Positions 21,781 through 32,138 of a DNA stretch of 64,000 bases are shown here, piece by piece; the stretch's first letter is position 1; each line of letters starts with the position of its first letter. Under the pieces are notes generated by a model that saw nothing but the letters and a program-made list of their open reading frames with translations, did not search any database and had not been told where the DNA came from. The translations under genes and the position numbers were made by a program. Location: NCBI GenBank assembly GCA_023548195.1, contig JAJHZJ010000061.1, forward strand, positions 2,148,771-2,212,770, given 5' to 3'. The stretch comes from Bettongia penicillata ogilbyi (Eukaryota; Chordata; Mammalia; Diprotodontia; Potoroidae).

Positions 21781-23960
21781 GGAGGCAAGATGGAATATGT
21801 AGGAAATCATCTGAACTGTCTTAAATTTTTTTCTCAAATTTTGTTCTCTCAAACAATTTTTTAGCCCAAGACAACTTGGAAGCTTGGTAGGAAAGGTGTG
21901 TCTCACTGGGTGTAAAAGGGGAGTGTAGCCCAAGGTAGGCAGTGTCCTGGCAAGCTAGCAGCAAGTTCTGCCTCAGCAGGCAAGCAGGAGGCCCTGAGCC
22001 TTAGTGCAGGTCAGTGACGAGGTCCGGCAGACTCGATGAAGAAACAGGACAGTGACCAGGTCCCCCAATCTCCCATGGCACCAGCACAGCACCAACCCCC
22101 ACCATGGGTCCTAGCATAGCACCAGAAGAATGGCCAGATTCCCTGGAATCCTTTCCCCACAAAAACACCCCATTCCTGTGGGCCCTGGTGCAACAGCAAG
22201 CCCATCAAAGGCCCTAGAGCAGCAGTAAGAAAGTGGCCAGGCCTTGTGATCTCAGTGCAGTGGCCCTAGTACAGTGCCAGGCAAGTGTCTATGAACCTTC
22301 TCCCCAACCCTGGCCCTCACCTTGTAAACCTGGTATAATACCAAATGAGTGCCAGGCCTTCACTAGCCTTCCACATAAAAAGTTTGGGACAATATCCCCT
22401 CTACCACAGGAACAGACTTTAAAAGTAACAAAATATGCTGAAATAAATGAGCAAAAATCAAAAAAAGAATGTCACAACAGAAAGTTATTATGGTGATAGG
22501 GAAGATCAAAAACACAAACTCAGAGGAGGACAACAATGTCAAAATGCCCACATACAAAGCCTCAAAGAAAAATGTGAATTGGTCTCAAGTTAAAAAAAAA
22601 AGAGCTGGAAGAGCTTTTCAAAAAGAATATTAAAAATCAAATGAGAGGAAGGAGAAAAACTGGGAAAAGAAATGCAAGTGATGTAAGAGAATCATAAAAA
22701 AGAGTCAACAGCTTCATAAAGGAAGCACAAAATAATGGAAGAAGTTGCACAGAAATTTACTGAAGAGAACAACCCCTCAAAAAAGAAGAATTGGCCAAAC
22801 TGAAAAGAAGATAAAAAAGTTAATTGAAGAAAATAACTCCTTAAAAATTAGATTGAACAAGTAGATGTTAATGACTCCGTGAAATATCAAGAATCAATAA
22901 AACAAAATGAAAAGAATGAAAAAAAATGTGAAATGTCTCATTGGAGAAACTGGAAAACAGATCCAGGATAGATAATTTAAGAATTATTGGACCATCTCAA
23001 AGCCATGATCAAAAAAAGGACCTGGACATCATACTTCAAGAAATTGTAAAAGAAAAGTACCCTGATATCCTAGAAACAAAGGGTAAAAAAGACATTGAAA
23101 GAATCCACCAATCACTTCCTGAAAGAGATCCCCAAATGAAAACTTCCAGGAACATTATAGCCAAATTCCAGAACTCCCAGGACAAGGAGAAAATATTGTA
23201 AGCAGCCAGAAACAATTCAAGTCATGGAACCACAATCAGGAATACACAGGATTTAGTAGCTTCTACATTAAAGGATTGGAGGTTATAGAACATGCTATTC
23301 CAGGATGCAAAAAAGCTAGGATTACAACCAAGAATCATGTACTCAACAAAACTGAGCAATGATCCCTCAGGGGAAAAAATGATCATTCAATGAAATAGAG
23401 GACTTTTAAGTTTTCCTGACAAAAAGACCAGAGCTGAACAAAAATTTGATTTTCAAATACAAGTTTCAAGAGAAGCATAAAAAGGAAAGAGAAAACATGA
23501 AACTCATTAAGGCTAAACTGTTTGCATCCTTACACAGGAAGATAATACTTGTAATGCTTAAGAACTGTATCACTATTATTGCACTTAGGAATATACATTG
23601 CACTGGGAACAGAAGGAAGGGAGAAGTAGAATAGGGTAAATTATCTCACATAAGGAGGTACAAAAGACTTATTACAATGGAGGAAAAGATGGAGGGGTGG
23701 CGCTGGGCATTGCTTGAACCTTACTGACTCAAAGCAGGAAAAACATACACCATCAGTTGGGTACAGAAATCTATCTTATCCCATAGGGAAGTAGGGGGGG
23801 GAGAGACTAAGAAAAGTGTGTTTAGAGGGTGAAGGGGGAGGGGGCAGGGTGGGAAGACTGACAGAAGGGAGGACAACTGGGAAAGACAGTGGTAAGAAGC
23901 AAAACACTTACAAGGAGGCAAAGAATGAAAAGAGAGAGAGAGAAGGATAAACAGCAGGGA
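21781..23960 (+). mobile_element. Old HAL1-like/L1 element, copy 3
   Basis: It starts with an L1-type 5' terminus (GGAGGCAAGATGG at 21781). A GC-richer 5' UTR runs to about 22440, then a decayed ORF1 (22447-23480), then a purine-rich 3' part to about 23960. The sequence after the ORF1 stop ('GAGAAGCATAAAAAGG', 'AAACTGTTTGCATCCTTACA', 'ATCTATCTTATCCCATAGGG') is homologous to the 3' UTR of the two young copies. There is no ORF2. This is an older member of the same half-L1 layout, in the opposite orientation to NBEA. Confidence 0.75.
22447..23480 (+). pseudogene. Decayed L1-type ORF1
   Basis: It begins MSKNQKKNVTTESYYG and is broken by frameshifts. The segment 22941-23201 is still open and reads MEKLENRSRIDNLRIIG, then QSHDQKKDLDIILQEIVKEK, then ERIHQSLPERDPQ. 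This aligns with the RRM-like domain of the intact ORF1 proteins in this window. The ORF ends at a TAA at 23478-23480. Divergence from the young copies is large. Confidence 0.8.
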
Positions 23961-24054
23961 AAAGAGGATAATCACATTTATGGAGTGCTACTACATACAT
24001 GAAACACTGTGAGGTTCATTTGTACAAGGAATACTTCTTAGGATCATCCGAATT

Positions 24055-24178
24055 CAACAACAGGAAAGAGTTTAGACATCAATTAGTTCAACCTTCTTAT
24101 TTTATAGATAAAGAAAGAGGTTTAAAGCGATTTAAGTGACTTTCTTAAGGGTACACTGCCATGACCTGGCAGAGTCAG
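24055..24178 (-). repeat. MIR-like SINE, part 1 (split by an RTE tail)
   Basis: 'TATTTTATAGATAAAGAAAG' and 'AGTGACTTTCTTAAGGGTAC' are antisense MIR-core phrases. The copy resumes after the RTE insertion at about 24379. Confidence 0.75.
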
Positions 24179-24378
24179 ATCCAGATGCTGGGAAAGATTG
24201 AAGGTAAAAGGAAAAGGGGATGGCAGAAGATGAGATGGAAGGACAATATCCTGGAAACAAGTAATGTGAACTTCGACTGACTTCGAGAGACAGTGAAGGA
24301 TAGAAGGACATGACAGGCTATGTGGTACATGGGGTCATGAAGAGTCAGACATAACCAAATGATTGAAGAGCAGTGACA
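24179..24378 (+). mobile_element. RTE (BovB-like) 3' end, nested in a SINE
   Basis: It is flanked by 11 bp target-site duplications GGCAGAGTCAG at 24168-24178 and 24379-24389. It reads 'GATGCTGGGAAAGATTGAAG', 'AAAAGGGGATGGCAGAAGAT' and 'GGGGTCATGAAGAGTCAGAC', which is the RTE C-terminal coding end plus 3' tail. It is a severely 5'-truncated copy of only 200 bp. Confidence 0.85.
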
Positions 24379-24455
24379 GGCAGAGTCAGGATTTGAATCC
24401 AGGCTCTATGATCAAATCTAGTGCTTTTTCTACTATATCATGTCTTCCCCTTACA
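24379..24455 (-). repeat. MIR-like SINE, part 2
   Basis: 'CAGAGTCAGGATTTGAATCC' and 'TAGTGCTTTTTCTACTATAT' complete the antisense MIR head that was interrupted at 24178. Confidence 0.75.
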
Positions 24456-24459
24456 GTTA

Positions 24460-24860
24460 AAGAAATAAGGGATAGATGCACAAGAAGTTAAAACAAAAGC
24501 ACAAAAGTTATGTAAGACAAGAATATGAATGCTGTCATGTGGCAATATGGATCACTTTGAGTTATGATGATTCAGCTTGCAAATGCCTTGAACAAATGAA
24601 GGGTTGGTGACATGTTACCTCTCCCTAATCACACAGACCTAGAAGATGGCCTTAGATGCTCTTTCTTCTAAGTCCGCTCACTCATAACTGCAGCCAAACT
24701 ATCATCAACTTAGACTGTCCCTTGGAAGGCAGCAATAGAAAATATATGATGTCAGTGTCTTCTCCCTACCACTTTTCTTATTTTTAATGTTTGCTCTTCC
24801 TTTGTTTTTCACTGAGAGCAGGTACTCTTTTCTTCTTTACAAATATATTTTGTTGGTTTT
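24460..24860. other. Intronic DNA, nothing recognised
   Basis: No recognised repeat. Confidence 0.35.
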
Positions 24861-24865
24861 CTTTT

Positions 24866-24985
24866 CAAAAATATTTTTATTTCATTAAGTATTTCCCAAT
24901 TACATGTAACATTTTTAAACATTAATTTAAAAAAAATTTGAGTTCCAAATTGTCTTCCTCTCTCCCTCCCAGGTCTTTTCCACTA
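24866..24985 (-). mobile_element. L1 3' UTR end fragment
   Basis: 'TTTCATTAAGTATTTCCCAA', 'TTACATGTAAC', 'TTTGAGTTCCAAATTGTC' and 'CTCTCTCCCTCCC' are the antisense of the marsupial L1 3' end, also seen at 46.6 and 53.6 kb. Confidence 0.75.
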
Positions 24986-25743
24986 ATTGAGAATCTATTC
25001 TATTTAAATCCCTTGTTGTGTACAGTGACATTGAACAAGCCACTTCCCTTCTCTGGCATCAGCATTATCTACACGATGAAGAAGTTAGACAAGTGATTCA
25101 TGAGGGTCTTTCAGATCCAACTTTTCGCATTCTTTCCCATGTGCCATACAGACATTCTAAAAGCACAGGAGTATAAAATGCAGGCCATCAGCACCTTAAG
25201 TCCCTTCCTCATTGCCTACCCCATGTTCCTTTTTATCTATAACTTATATTGTCAGAGTTCTTACTAATTCTGGGCATCACTTATGTCTTTCCCTACTATC
25301 TCCTTCACTACTGCCTCACATGAAGAAGTAGTCCTTCTCCTTGCTAAGGCAACCGTCTACACATGCACAAGTGATCCTGACCCATTATAGCTTCTTCATC
25401 TTCCCTACTCTCACTAACCTTCAGTTTCTTTGATCTTTCCCTGCTGCCTACCAAGATTTCTACTTTTTTCCCTAGCTTTAAAAAACAAACAAAAATCCTC
25501 TTAGTTGATCCATTACTTTATAGTCCTCTATCTCCTTCCCTTAGTGACTAAACTGCATGAGAAAGCTGTTATAATTTTTGCCTCCATTTTGCTCCTCTTA
25601 ACCTCTCCATACCTTCCTATAATCTGGCTTCTGACTTCATCATCTGACTGAAGCTGCTCTCTCCAAAGTTAACCCTCTCTCTTCACTGCTAAATCATTTC
25701 TCAGAAATTCTCCTTCTTGACCTGACATCACTAACACTAGAAC

Positions 25744-25885
25744 ACGGATGTCTAACACCTGCTGTTGGCTGCATCACTCCCAAGCAGCTCAACTGTAACT
25801 GGGAAATGTTAATGAAATAAATATAAGTACAACAGAACATAAGTCAATATGTGGCTTGCTGGGATCCTTATGTAAGGTTTAAGAC
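25744..25885. mobile_element. hAT-type MITE in L2
   Basis: 'GATGTCTAACACCTGCTGTT', 'CTCCCAAGCAGCTCAACTG', 'AATAAATATAAGTACAACAG' and 'GGGATCCTTATGTAAGG' match a common marsupial hAT MITE whose ends are related to 'GGTGTCAAACTC'. The ends are eroded. Confidence 0.6.
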
Positions 25886-25994
25886 AGATCTCAACTGCTC
25901 TGCAACCTATAGTTTTTAGAGAGTTTTCTGAGCCACTCTTTTTCAGAGGTGGGATTTGAATCCAGGTCTTCCTGATTCCAAGACCAACTCTCTA

Positions 25995-26275
25995 CTTCAC
26001 AAAGGCACGCAGGTGGAGCGGTGTGAAGAGCGCTGGATTTGGAGTGTGGGAGAGGCTCAGATCCTTACTCGCTGTGTGACCCTGGGCTTCAATGACTTCC
26101 CTTAACCTCTGTTTGCTTCAGTTTTCTCATTGTAATGGAGACAATATTAGCAACTACCTCCCAGGCTTGTTGTGAGGGTCAAATGAGATAACTGTAAAGT
26201 GCTCAGCACTGCACCTGACATAGTAAATGCCATATACACGTTAGCTACTATTATCATTTTTATCACTGTTACTGT
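25995..26275 (+). repeat. CORE-SINE (THER/MON type)
   Basis: A nearly full copy. The tRNA-derived head reads 'CAGGTGGAGCGGTGTGAAGA', with 'ACTCGCTGTGTGACCCTGGG'. The core reads 'CTACCTCCCAGGCTTGTTGT', and the tail 'AAAGTGCTCAGCACTGCACC' is followed by (TTATC)-like units. Confidence 0.85.
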
Positions 26276-26419
26276 TAATAAATAAAAATATTTTTGAAAA
26301 GAAAAAACAACAAAATATAATAGATACATTTCTAAGGAAAAGAAGAATGCCTGCTTTCAGTGAAAATACTGTTTACATCTGAGTTTGATACCACTTGTTG
26401 ATCACCCTCTTTTCGGCAG

Positions 26420-26655
26420 TTAGAGGCCAGGTCTAGAGTCAGCGAGGCCTGAGTTCAAATCCAGTCTCAGACGCTTCCTAACTACGTGACCCTGGAGTGA
26501 CTTCACCTTCGTTTGCCACAATTTCCTCATTTATAAAACGAGGATAATAATAGCCTCCCAGAGCATTGTGAGGACCAAATGAAAAGTGCTTAGCACACTG
26601 CGTGGCACACGGTAGGCACTATATAAATGTGAGCTACTATTATCATTATTTGTAA
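26420..26655 (+). repeat. CORE-SINE (THER/MON type)
   Basis: A second full copy next to the previous one: 'CCTGAGTTCAAATCCAGTCT', 'AACGAGGATAATAATAGCCT', 'GAAAAGTGCTTAGCACACTG' and 'TATATAAATGTGAGCTACTA'. Confidence 0.85.
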
Positions 26656-27784
26656 CAGTGCTCTCTTCTTTCTAATTCTTCAAGATATCAATCTTTGTGT
26701 GTTCTCTTCCTAACTCTCTAACAACTCCTCGGTTTCCTTTGATGAATCTTCCTCATGCCTGTTACCTATGGGTGTCCCCTACAGCCCTGTCATAGGCCCT
26801 CTTCTCTTATCCCTTTTTACTACTTCGCTGGTTATCTCATCAACTCCCACGGATTCAACTGATGATTTTTAAATCTATTTATCCAGTCATAATTTCTTTG
26901 CTCACCTCCAGTTTCAAATTTCTAACTGTTTATTGGACATCTTGAGCTGTCCAATAGAACTTGAACTATTCCATAGACATCTCAAATTCCGTATGTCTAA
27001 AACCAAACTGATTCTCTTTTACCTCAAGTCCTCCCCTCTTCGTCAAGGATACCACCATTCTTCCCAGTTACTCAGACACATAACTGCAGTGTTATGTTTG
27101 ATTCCTTACTTGCACTCATCCAACATATGAATTCTGTTCAAATCTTATCATTTCTACCTTCAAAATATCTGACACTGCTACTACCTTGGTAGAGTCATCA
27201 TTACTCCAAGCCTGTACTGCTGAAATAGACTTCTAGTCTAGGATCAAATCTAAAATTCTTTTGTTGAACTTTTCTCTTCTTTTACAATCTTGCCTCACTT
27301 TGATGTTTTCATTTTTCATATGCTTTCTTACCCCCTACATATCTCTAAAATCCAGCTATACTCTTTTTCTTGCAGTTCCTTGCAAGGGCACACTCCCAAC
27401 TCCATACCTTTTCGATGGCTACCCCCTACACCTGGAATGTTCATTTTCACCTCTGCCTCCTAGTTTTTCTGATTTTCTTCAAGACTCAGGTCCAATCACA
27501 CCTACTACAAAATACCCCTTCCATTTCTCTGCCATTCTTCCCTTTCAATCCACCTCCCAACTTGTGCGTCCCCTGAGATAGTGTCCTATCTGTACTGTAT
27601 ATATTTTATATTTTATACACATTTGTTTGCATACTGTCTCTCCCAGCAGAATGTGAGGGCGGGGTCTATGTTTCTGCTTTTCTTTGTATCCCCAGCGCTA
27701 AGGCCAGCACTTACAAACGGAAATGAAGCCGAAGTGTCTTATGGCACAATAAATTCTTTCACATTCACATAACACAGCTAGTTT

Positions 27785-28150
27785 TGCCATTACCCTTAGC
27801 ACTCTGGTAGCAAAGAGATATTCCTAAAGCACATATCTGATCATGTCATTTGTCCACTTAAGAAGCTTCAGGAGTTCCCTACTGCTTTTAGGATTTAAAA
27901 CAAACAAACCAACCTAGCTGGCCTGACAGTTAAAGCCCTTTGCAATCGGGTTCACATTTTTTTGATTTTTCAGACTGATACCCTACTGTTTCAGCTAAAC
28001 TGGTCTGTATGTGTCTTATGTGACAGTTCATCTCCTCTTTCCATGTCACTGTACAGCCTGTCACCCGTGCCCAGGATGTCCTTTCTTTACTTTTACCTTA
28101 TGGAATTCCTAGCTTTCTTCAATGTATAACTACATCTTACAGGAGGTCAT
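27785..28150 (+). mobile_element. L2 LINE 3' portion (second copy)
   Basis: It restarts the L2 C-terminal region just after the previous 3' end: 'CTGATCATGTCATTTGTCCA', 'AAAGCCCTTTGCAATCGGG' and 'GCCCAGGATGTCCTTTCTTT'. This is therefore a separate copy in tandem orientation. Confidence 0.7.
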
Positions 28151-28164
28151 GTCTGAGCATAGGA

Positions 28165-28255
28165 ACATAGATTTAGACATGGAAAGGACTCAGAGGGTAT
28201 CTTTTCTCATTTTACAGAAGAGGAAATAAGACCCAGAGAGATGATCTATTTTCTA
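28165..28255 (-). repeat. MIR-like SINE fragment
   Basis: 'CTCATTTTACAGAAGAGGAA' and 'AAGACCCAGAGAGATGA' form an antisense MIR core. Confidence 0.6.
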
Positions 28256-28559
28256 ATGGGACTTTATTCAGGAACAAGCTGCGAAAGGTTCCTAAAGAGT
28301 AGCTTTATTTTATAACACACATAACATTTTAGTTAAGTACTATGTTTTTTAGTGAACGTTGGGGCTGCGCATGAATTGGCAGTATATTGTGACTACCACC
28401 AAAGTCAATAAGGACTTTTGTATTAATAGAAACCCAGAATTAGGGAAATAGCAATCATTATAATCTATCCCGATCAGATAACACCTCATGGCACTGTGTA
28501 GTTTTGTGTAATGCCATGTTAGAAACACAAGTTGGGGCACAGTCAGAGAAAGACTGCCA

Positions 28560-28690
28560 GGATGACATGGCTGTTCAAAATCATGCCATGCGAAGATCAG
28601 TTTAATGAAGAAAGAATACGTAATATGGAGAAAAGAAGACTCAGGAGAAGATACAATAGGCTTACAGTGAATGAAAAATGAGAGATGAAT
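28560..28690 (+). mobile_element. Possible L3 (CR1) fragment
   Basis: A frame reading EERIRNMEKRRLRRRYNRL resembles the CR1/L3 'ERLKELGLFSLEKRRLRGD' segment. The match is short. Confidence 0.4.
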
Positions 28691-28769
28691 TGATACTACA
28701 TTTAACCACCGGTTAGTGAGGGAGGTCCCAGGTGATATGATAGAGCAGAACTAGGGGTCAAGGAAAAAC

Positions 28770-28960
28770 TGAATTCATCCAGCCCTCAGATACCTGGTTA
28801 AGTTTCTTAACCGTTCTCCCTCAGTTTTCTTTTCTGTAAAATGGAGATTAAAAAAAGGAACTTTCTCCCAGGTTAATCCTCCAAAGAGCATTAAATGAGA
28901 TTTTTACAAATCTTAAAGTGCTACATATATGCTAGCTATTATTATTACTGCTAAATAAAT
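28770..28960 (+). repeat. CORE-SINE fragment
   Basis: 'CCCTCAGTTTTCTTTTCTGT', 'AAAATGGAGATT', 'TCTTAAAGTGCTACATATAT' and 'GCTAGCTATTATTATTA' are the core and tail of a CORE-SINE. Confidence 0.65.
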
Positions 28961-28999
28961 ATACCCATACATATATGTTTATGTATCTCTTTACAGATT

Positions 29000-29535
29000 T
29001 AAGATGGTAAGGGATACATTTATCGTAAACAAGTAACCACTTATATGGTAGTCAAAATATTAGAAGCAAAGTGGGTTCCTATCAATGGGGGGAAAGCTGA
29101 ACAAATTGTGGAGTATGAATGTAATGCAATTATATTGTGTTGTAAGAAATGATGAATATGAGGAATTTTGAGAAATATGAGAAGACCTGTATAAACTCAT
29201 GCAGTAAGAAAAAAGTAGAGCCAGGAGAGCAATACAAACAATGACCACAACAATGAAGATGAACATATTAAAGGGCAGCTGAACTCAGATTAAAGACAAA
29301 ACTTATTCCAGAAGACAAATAATTCAAACTCCCAATTCCGCTCTGTAGAGAAGTAAGGGGAGGAGGGAAATATCATGCTGAATGTTGCATATACTTAGTG
29401 GATCACTGTGTCAGTTGGTTTTAAGTGGGGTTTTTTTTTGTTACACGGGAAGATTCAATGGGGGTGAGTGAGTAGGATAATATATCAGGAAATGACTGTA
29501 GTATAAAAATAGAGGCTATCAATACAACGTTTTAA
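29000..29535 (+). mobile_element. L1 3' end (ORF2 C-terminus and 3' UTR)
   Basis: 'AAAGCTGAACAAATTGTGGA', 'GTATGAATGTAATGCAATTA' and 'AAGAAATGATGAATATGAGG' correspond to the L1 ORF2 C-terminal stretch also present at 63.9 kb. It is followed by a 3' UTR that ends near 29535 with 'GGCTATCAATACAACG'. It is a 5'-truncated copy. Confidence 0.7.
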
Positions 29536-29539
29536 AAAA

Positions 29540-30185
29540 GTTATAGGATGCTTCTGAGAGTGAATTCGCCATAAAAAACAAAGTTAATAATCATCTCAAA
29601 TAATACTGGCTAGTATAATAAAAGGGAAACAATATTTCAGATGGTACTTTAATGTATACTTGTTTATCATAAGGTAAGGCTAGATATCAAGGATAGGATT
29701 TTGTCCACTGTTTTATATGTACATATTTAAAACGTTTTGTATATTACAAATAATTTTAGGTTAATTGGCTAAAAGCTGTTACAAAAATCCACAAATAAAT
29801 ATTTTTAACTTGCTTTCATTTAAAATCTTAGCCTTCAGTTTTACACATGAGAAAAATAAAAAATTCTGCCTCTTTAATTCTAAATTAGAAACTACAAGGA
29901 CTTTTTGGAAATCATGTCCTAAAATCTGAGAGAACAATATTTTTGAGATATTATAATTAGAACACAAAAGTTCTTTTAAATGAGACACTTTTTATTTTGA
30001 TTAATAGGACATGGAAGTAACTTGAATTTCTAATTTTTCTTTATTTTCCTCATGTGAGATTTTTTTGGGAGGTCTATATACACATACAAAAAGGAGATTA
30101 TAATAAACACTAGTACTTTTCTACGGGTATTAAAAAACTCTACCACTCAAACATAAAAAAAAGCAAAATAAGGGAGCACTAAGAA
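29540..30185. other. Intronic DNA, nothing recognised
   Basis: AT-rich, no recognised repeat. Confidence 0.4.
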
Positions 30186-30350
30186 TAGAAAATGGCTAGC
30201 CCCGTTAGACAGATGTGCATTTTAATGCGTATTATTCAGATTAACATAATTAAATGAAATTATTTAGAAGGTTGAGTCAGAGGACATACAAACTTAATCA
30301 GTTTCAAAAATTCTTTCTTGAATAGGAAAGAAAACACTGGCTTGCAATTT
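30165..30350 (+). repeat. Local duplicated segment, copy A
   Basis: It shares 'AGGGAG.AC', 'TAGACA.A.GTGCATTTT', 'TTAA.TGAAAT', 'AGAAG.TTGAGTCAGAGGA' and 'ATCAGTTTCAAAA' in order with 31021-31093 plus 33489-33590. The second copy was later split by HAL1-like element 2. Confidence 0.75.
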
Positions 30351-30359
30351 TTTTTTTTA

Positions 30360-31020
30360 AACTTCATTGGTATAGAGAAGTCCCAGAGAGTAAAGTCCTT
30401 CTATCACTACAGATCAGTAACTTTCTATAACTTAGCATCATAGAAATTGCCCAGGGGAACTGAAAATTTACTTTTACTTGCTCATACTCACAAAAGCAAG
30501 GTGTCAGAAATGGAATTTGAATCCAGGTTTTTTCTGATTCAGAGGCTTGTTGTCTGTTTTAGGAAAGTCCCAAGAAAATGAAATAAAGTAGAAAATAAAG
30601 TATCTGTACAATTCCTAGATCTGTTTATGGACAGCTAGACAAAAATTGGTAAACTTGGCATTTATGGAAAAGGAAAAGCAAATACATGGAGTTTTTTTCC
30701 CCTATGGGTACTAGTTTAGTGGCTCACAGCAAAAATGAGTGTAAGCCAAAAGAATCATTAGAAATAAACTTACTTATAGCAGTAAGGGTAAATGGCTATC
30801 TGTGGTCCTGTGGAAGAATATTCAACTATCTTAAGTCAATGTAATATAGAATAAATATCAAACTTGAACTTAGTTTTCCTCTTTAGTAACTAGAGATACA
30901 CTGTCATTTTTGGTTTTTTGTAACCAAAGAGGTAAATTTACCAACTCTGACAATTTGTCTCCATGTAGCTTTTTCTGATACATATTTCTGACACTGATTT
31001 TGAATGTGTAATCTCAATCC
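30360..31020. other. Intronic DNA, nothing recognised
   Basis: A short phrase near 30510-30545 ('GAATTTGAATCCAGG') may be the head of a decayed antisense MIR. Otherwise nothing was recognised. Confidence 0.35.
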
Positions 31021-31093
31021 TTAGGGAGTACCAAAAGGATACCCTCTAGACATAGGTGCATTTTGTTGCCTATCACACAGATTAGCTTAATTT
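31021..31093 (+). repeat. Local duplicated segment, copy B, left half
   Basis: Matches the first part of copy A ('AGGGAGTACCAAAAGG', 'TCTAGACATAGGTGCATTTT'). It contains the left target-site duplication CAGATTAGCTTAATTT at 31078-31093. Confidence 0.75.
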
Positions 31094-31097
31094 TTTT

Positions 31098-31131
<34 letters not shown>
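31098..31131 (-). repeat. (TAAA)n tail microsatellite
   Basis: About eight TTTA units on the plus strand form the 3' tail of HAL1-like copy 2. Confidence 0.9.
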
Positions 31132-31133
<2 letters not shown>

Positions 31134-32138
31134 ATTTTTTACATTCATTTTCACAAATTTTTGGGTTCCAAATTTTCTCCCCTTTTATCCCCTCCCCCCA
31201 CCCCAATACCCCAAGCAATCTAATTTTCCCTATCTCCAATCTGCCCTCTCTTCTGTCATCTCTCCCTTCTCTTGTCTCCATCTTCTCTTTTCTCCTGTAG
31301 GGCCAGATGACTTTCTATTCCTCCTTACCTGTATGTCTTCTTTCCTAGTTGCAACAACAATACTAAACAGTTGTTCCTAAAACTTTGAGTTCCAAATTCT
31401 CCTCATCCCTCCCTCCCCACCCATTCCCTTTGGGACAGCAGGCAATTCAATATAGGCCCTATCTGTGTAGTTTTGCCAATGACCTCCCTGATAGTCGTGT
31501 TGTGTAAGACTAACTGGATTACCATCCCTCCTAGCCTGCCCCTCATTGTTTCTCTTCTGTCTTTTGATCCTGTCCCTCCCCAAGAGTTGACTTTCAATTA
31601 CTCCCTCCTCCCTTTGCCCTCCCTTCCATCATCCCCCCCTTGCAATATCTCCTCCCCCACTATCTTATACTGTAAGATAGGTTTTCATACCAAAATGAGT
31701 GTGCATTTCACTCCTTCGTTTAGTCAAATGTGATGAGGGTAAACTTCTTGTTTTTGTTTTTTTTTTTTGTTTTTTTTTTTTTCTCAGCTCTCCTCTTTTT
31801 CCTTCCACTAAGAAAAACTACCTGCCTCTTAAATGACATATAGTTTCCCCCTTCCCTTTCCCTCCCCCTACAATTCTCTCTCACCATTTACCCTAGTTTC
31901 TTTTAAGGTATGGTCCCATTCTATTCAGTTCAATCTGTGCTCTCTATCTCTGTATGTGTGTGCATGTGTGTATGTGTGTGCATGCGTGTACATGTGTATG
32001 TGTGGTCCCACCAACTACCCAGATACTGAAAAGTTTTAAGAGTTACAAATATTGTCTTTCCATGTAGGAATGTAAACAGTTCACTCATGGTAAGTCCCTT
32101 AAGACTTCTCTTTGCTGTTTACTTTTTCATGCTTCTTC

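Larger units (their letters stand above)
25150..27780 (+). mobile_element. Long L2 LINE, RT to 3' end, interrupted
   Basis: This is the longest L2 copy in the window. It begins with 'CCTTCTCCTTGCTAAGGC' and 'TGCACAAGTGATCCTGA', continues through 'ACTGCATGAGAAAGCTG' and 'GAAGCTGCTCTCTCCAAAG' (RT fingers/palm), and resumes at 26660 with 'CCCTACAGCCCTGTCATAGG' and 'GGTTATCTCATCAACTCCCA'. Near 26990 it reads FRMSKTKLILFYLKSSP, an L2 C-terminal phrase. The 3' end near 27650-27730 has 'GGGTCTATGTTTCTGC' and 'TATCCCCAGCGCTAAGGCCA'. A hAT MITE and CORE-SINEs interrupt it at 25.74-26.66 kb. Many stops and frameshifts are present. Confidence 0.85.

Noticed and set aside
25995..26100. tRNA genes in SINE heads (also 48203, 52703 and 38865)
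   Set aside because: The tRNA-like heads are diverged, lack a complete cloverleaf by eye, and continue into SINE core and tail sequences.
27261..27581. 106-codon plus-strand frame rich in Ser, Pro and Leu
   Set aside because: It lies in the 3' part of a decayed L2 LINE and reflects its C/T-rich sequence.
31063..31733. Plus-strand open frames over the half-L1 3' UTR (also 12562-12900 minus and 13071-13304 plus)
   Set aside because: They are pyrimidine- or purine-biased 3' UTR sequence of the HAL1-like elements, with no protein family resemblance.
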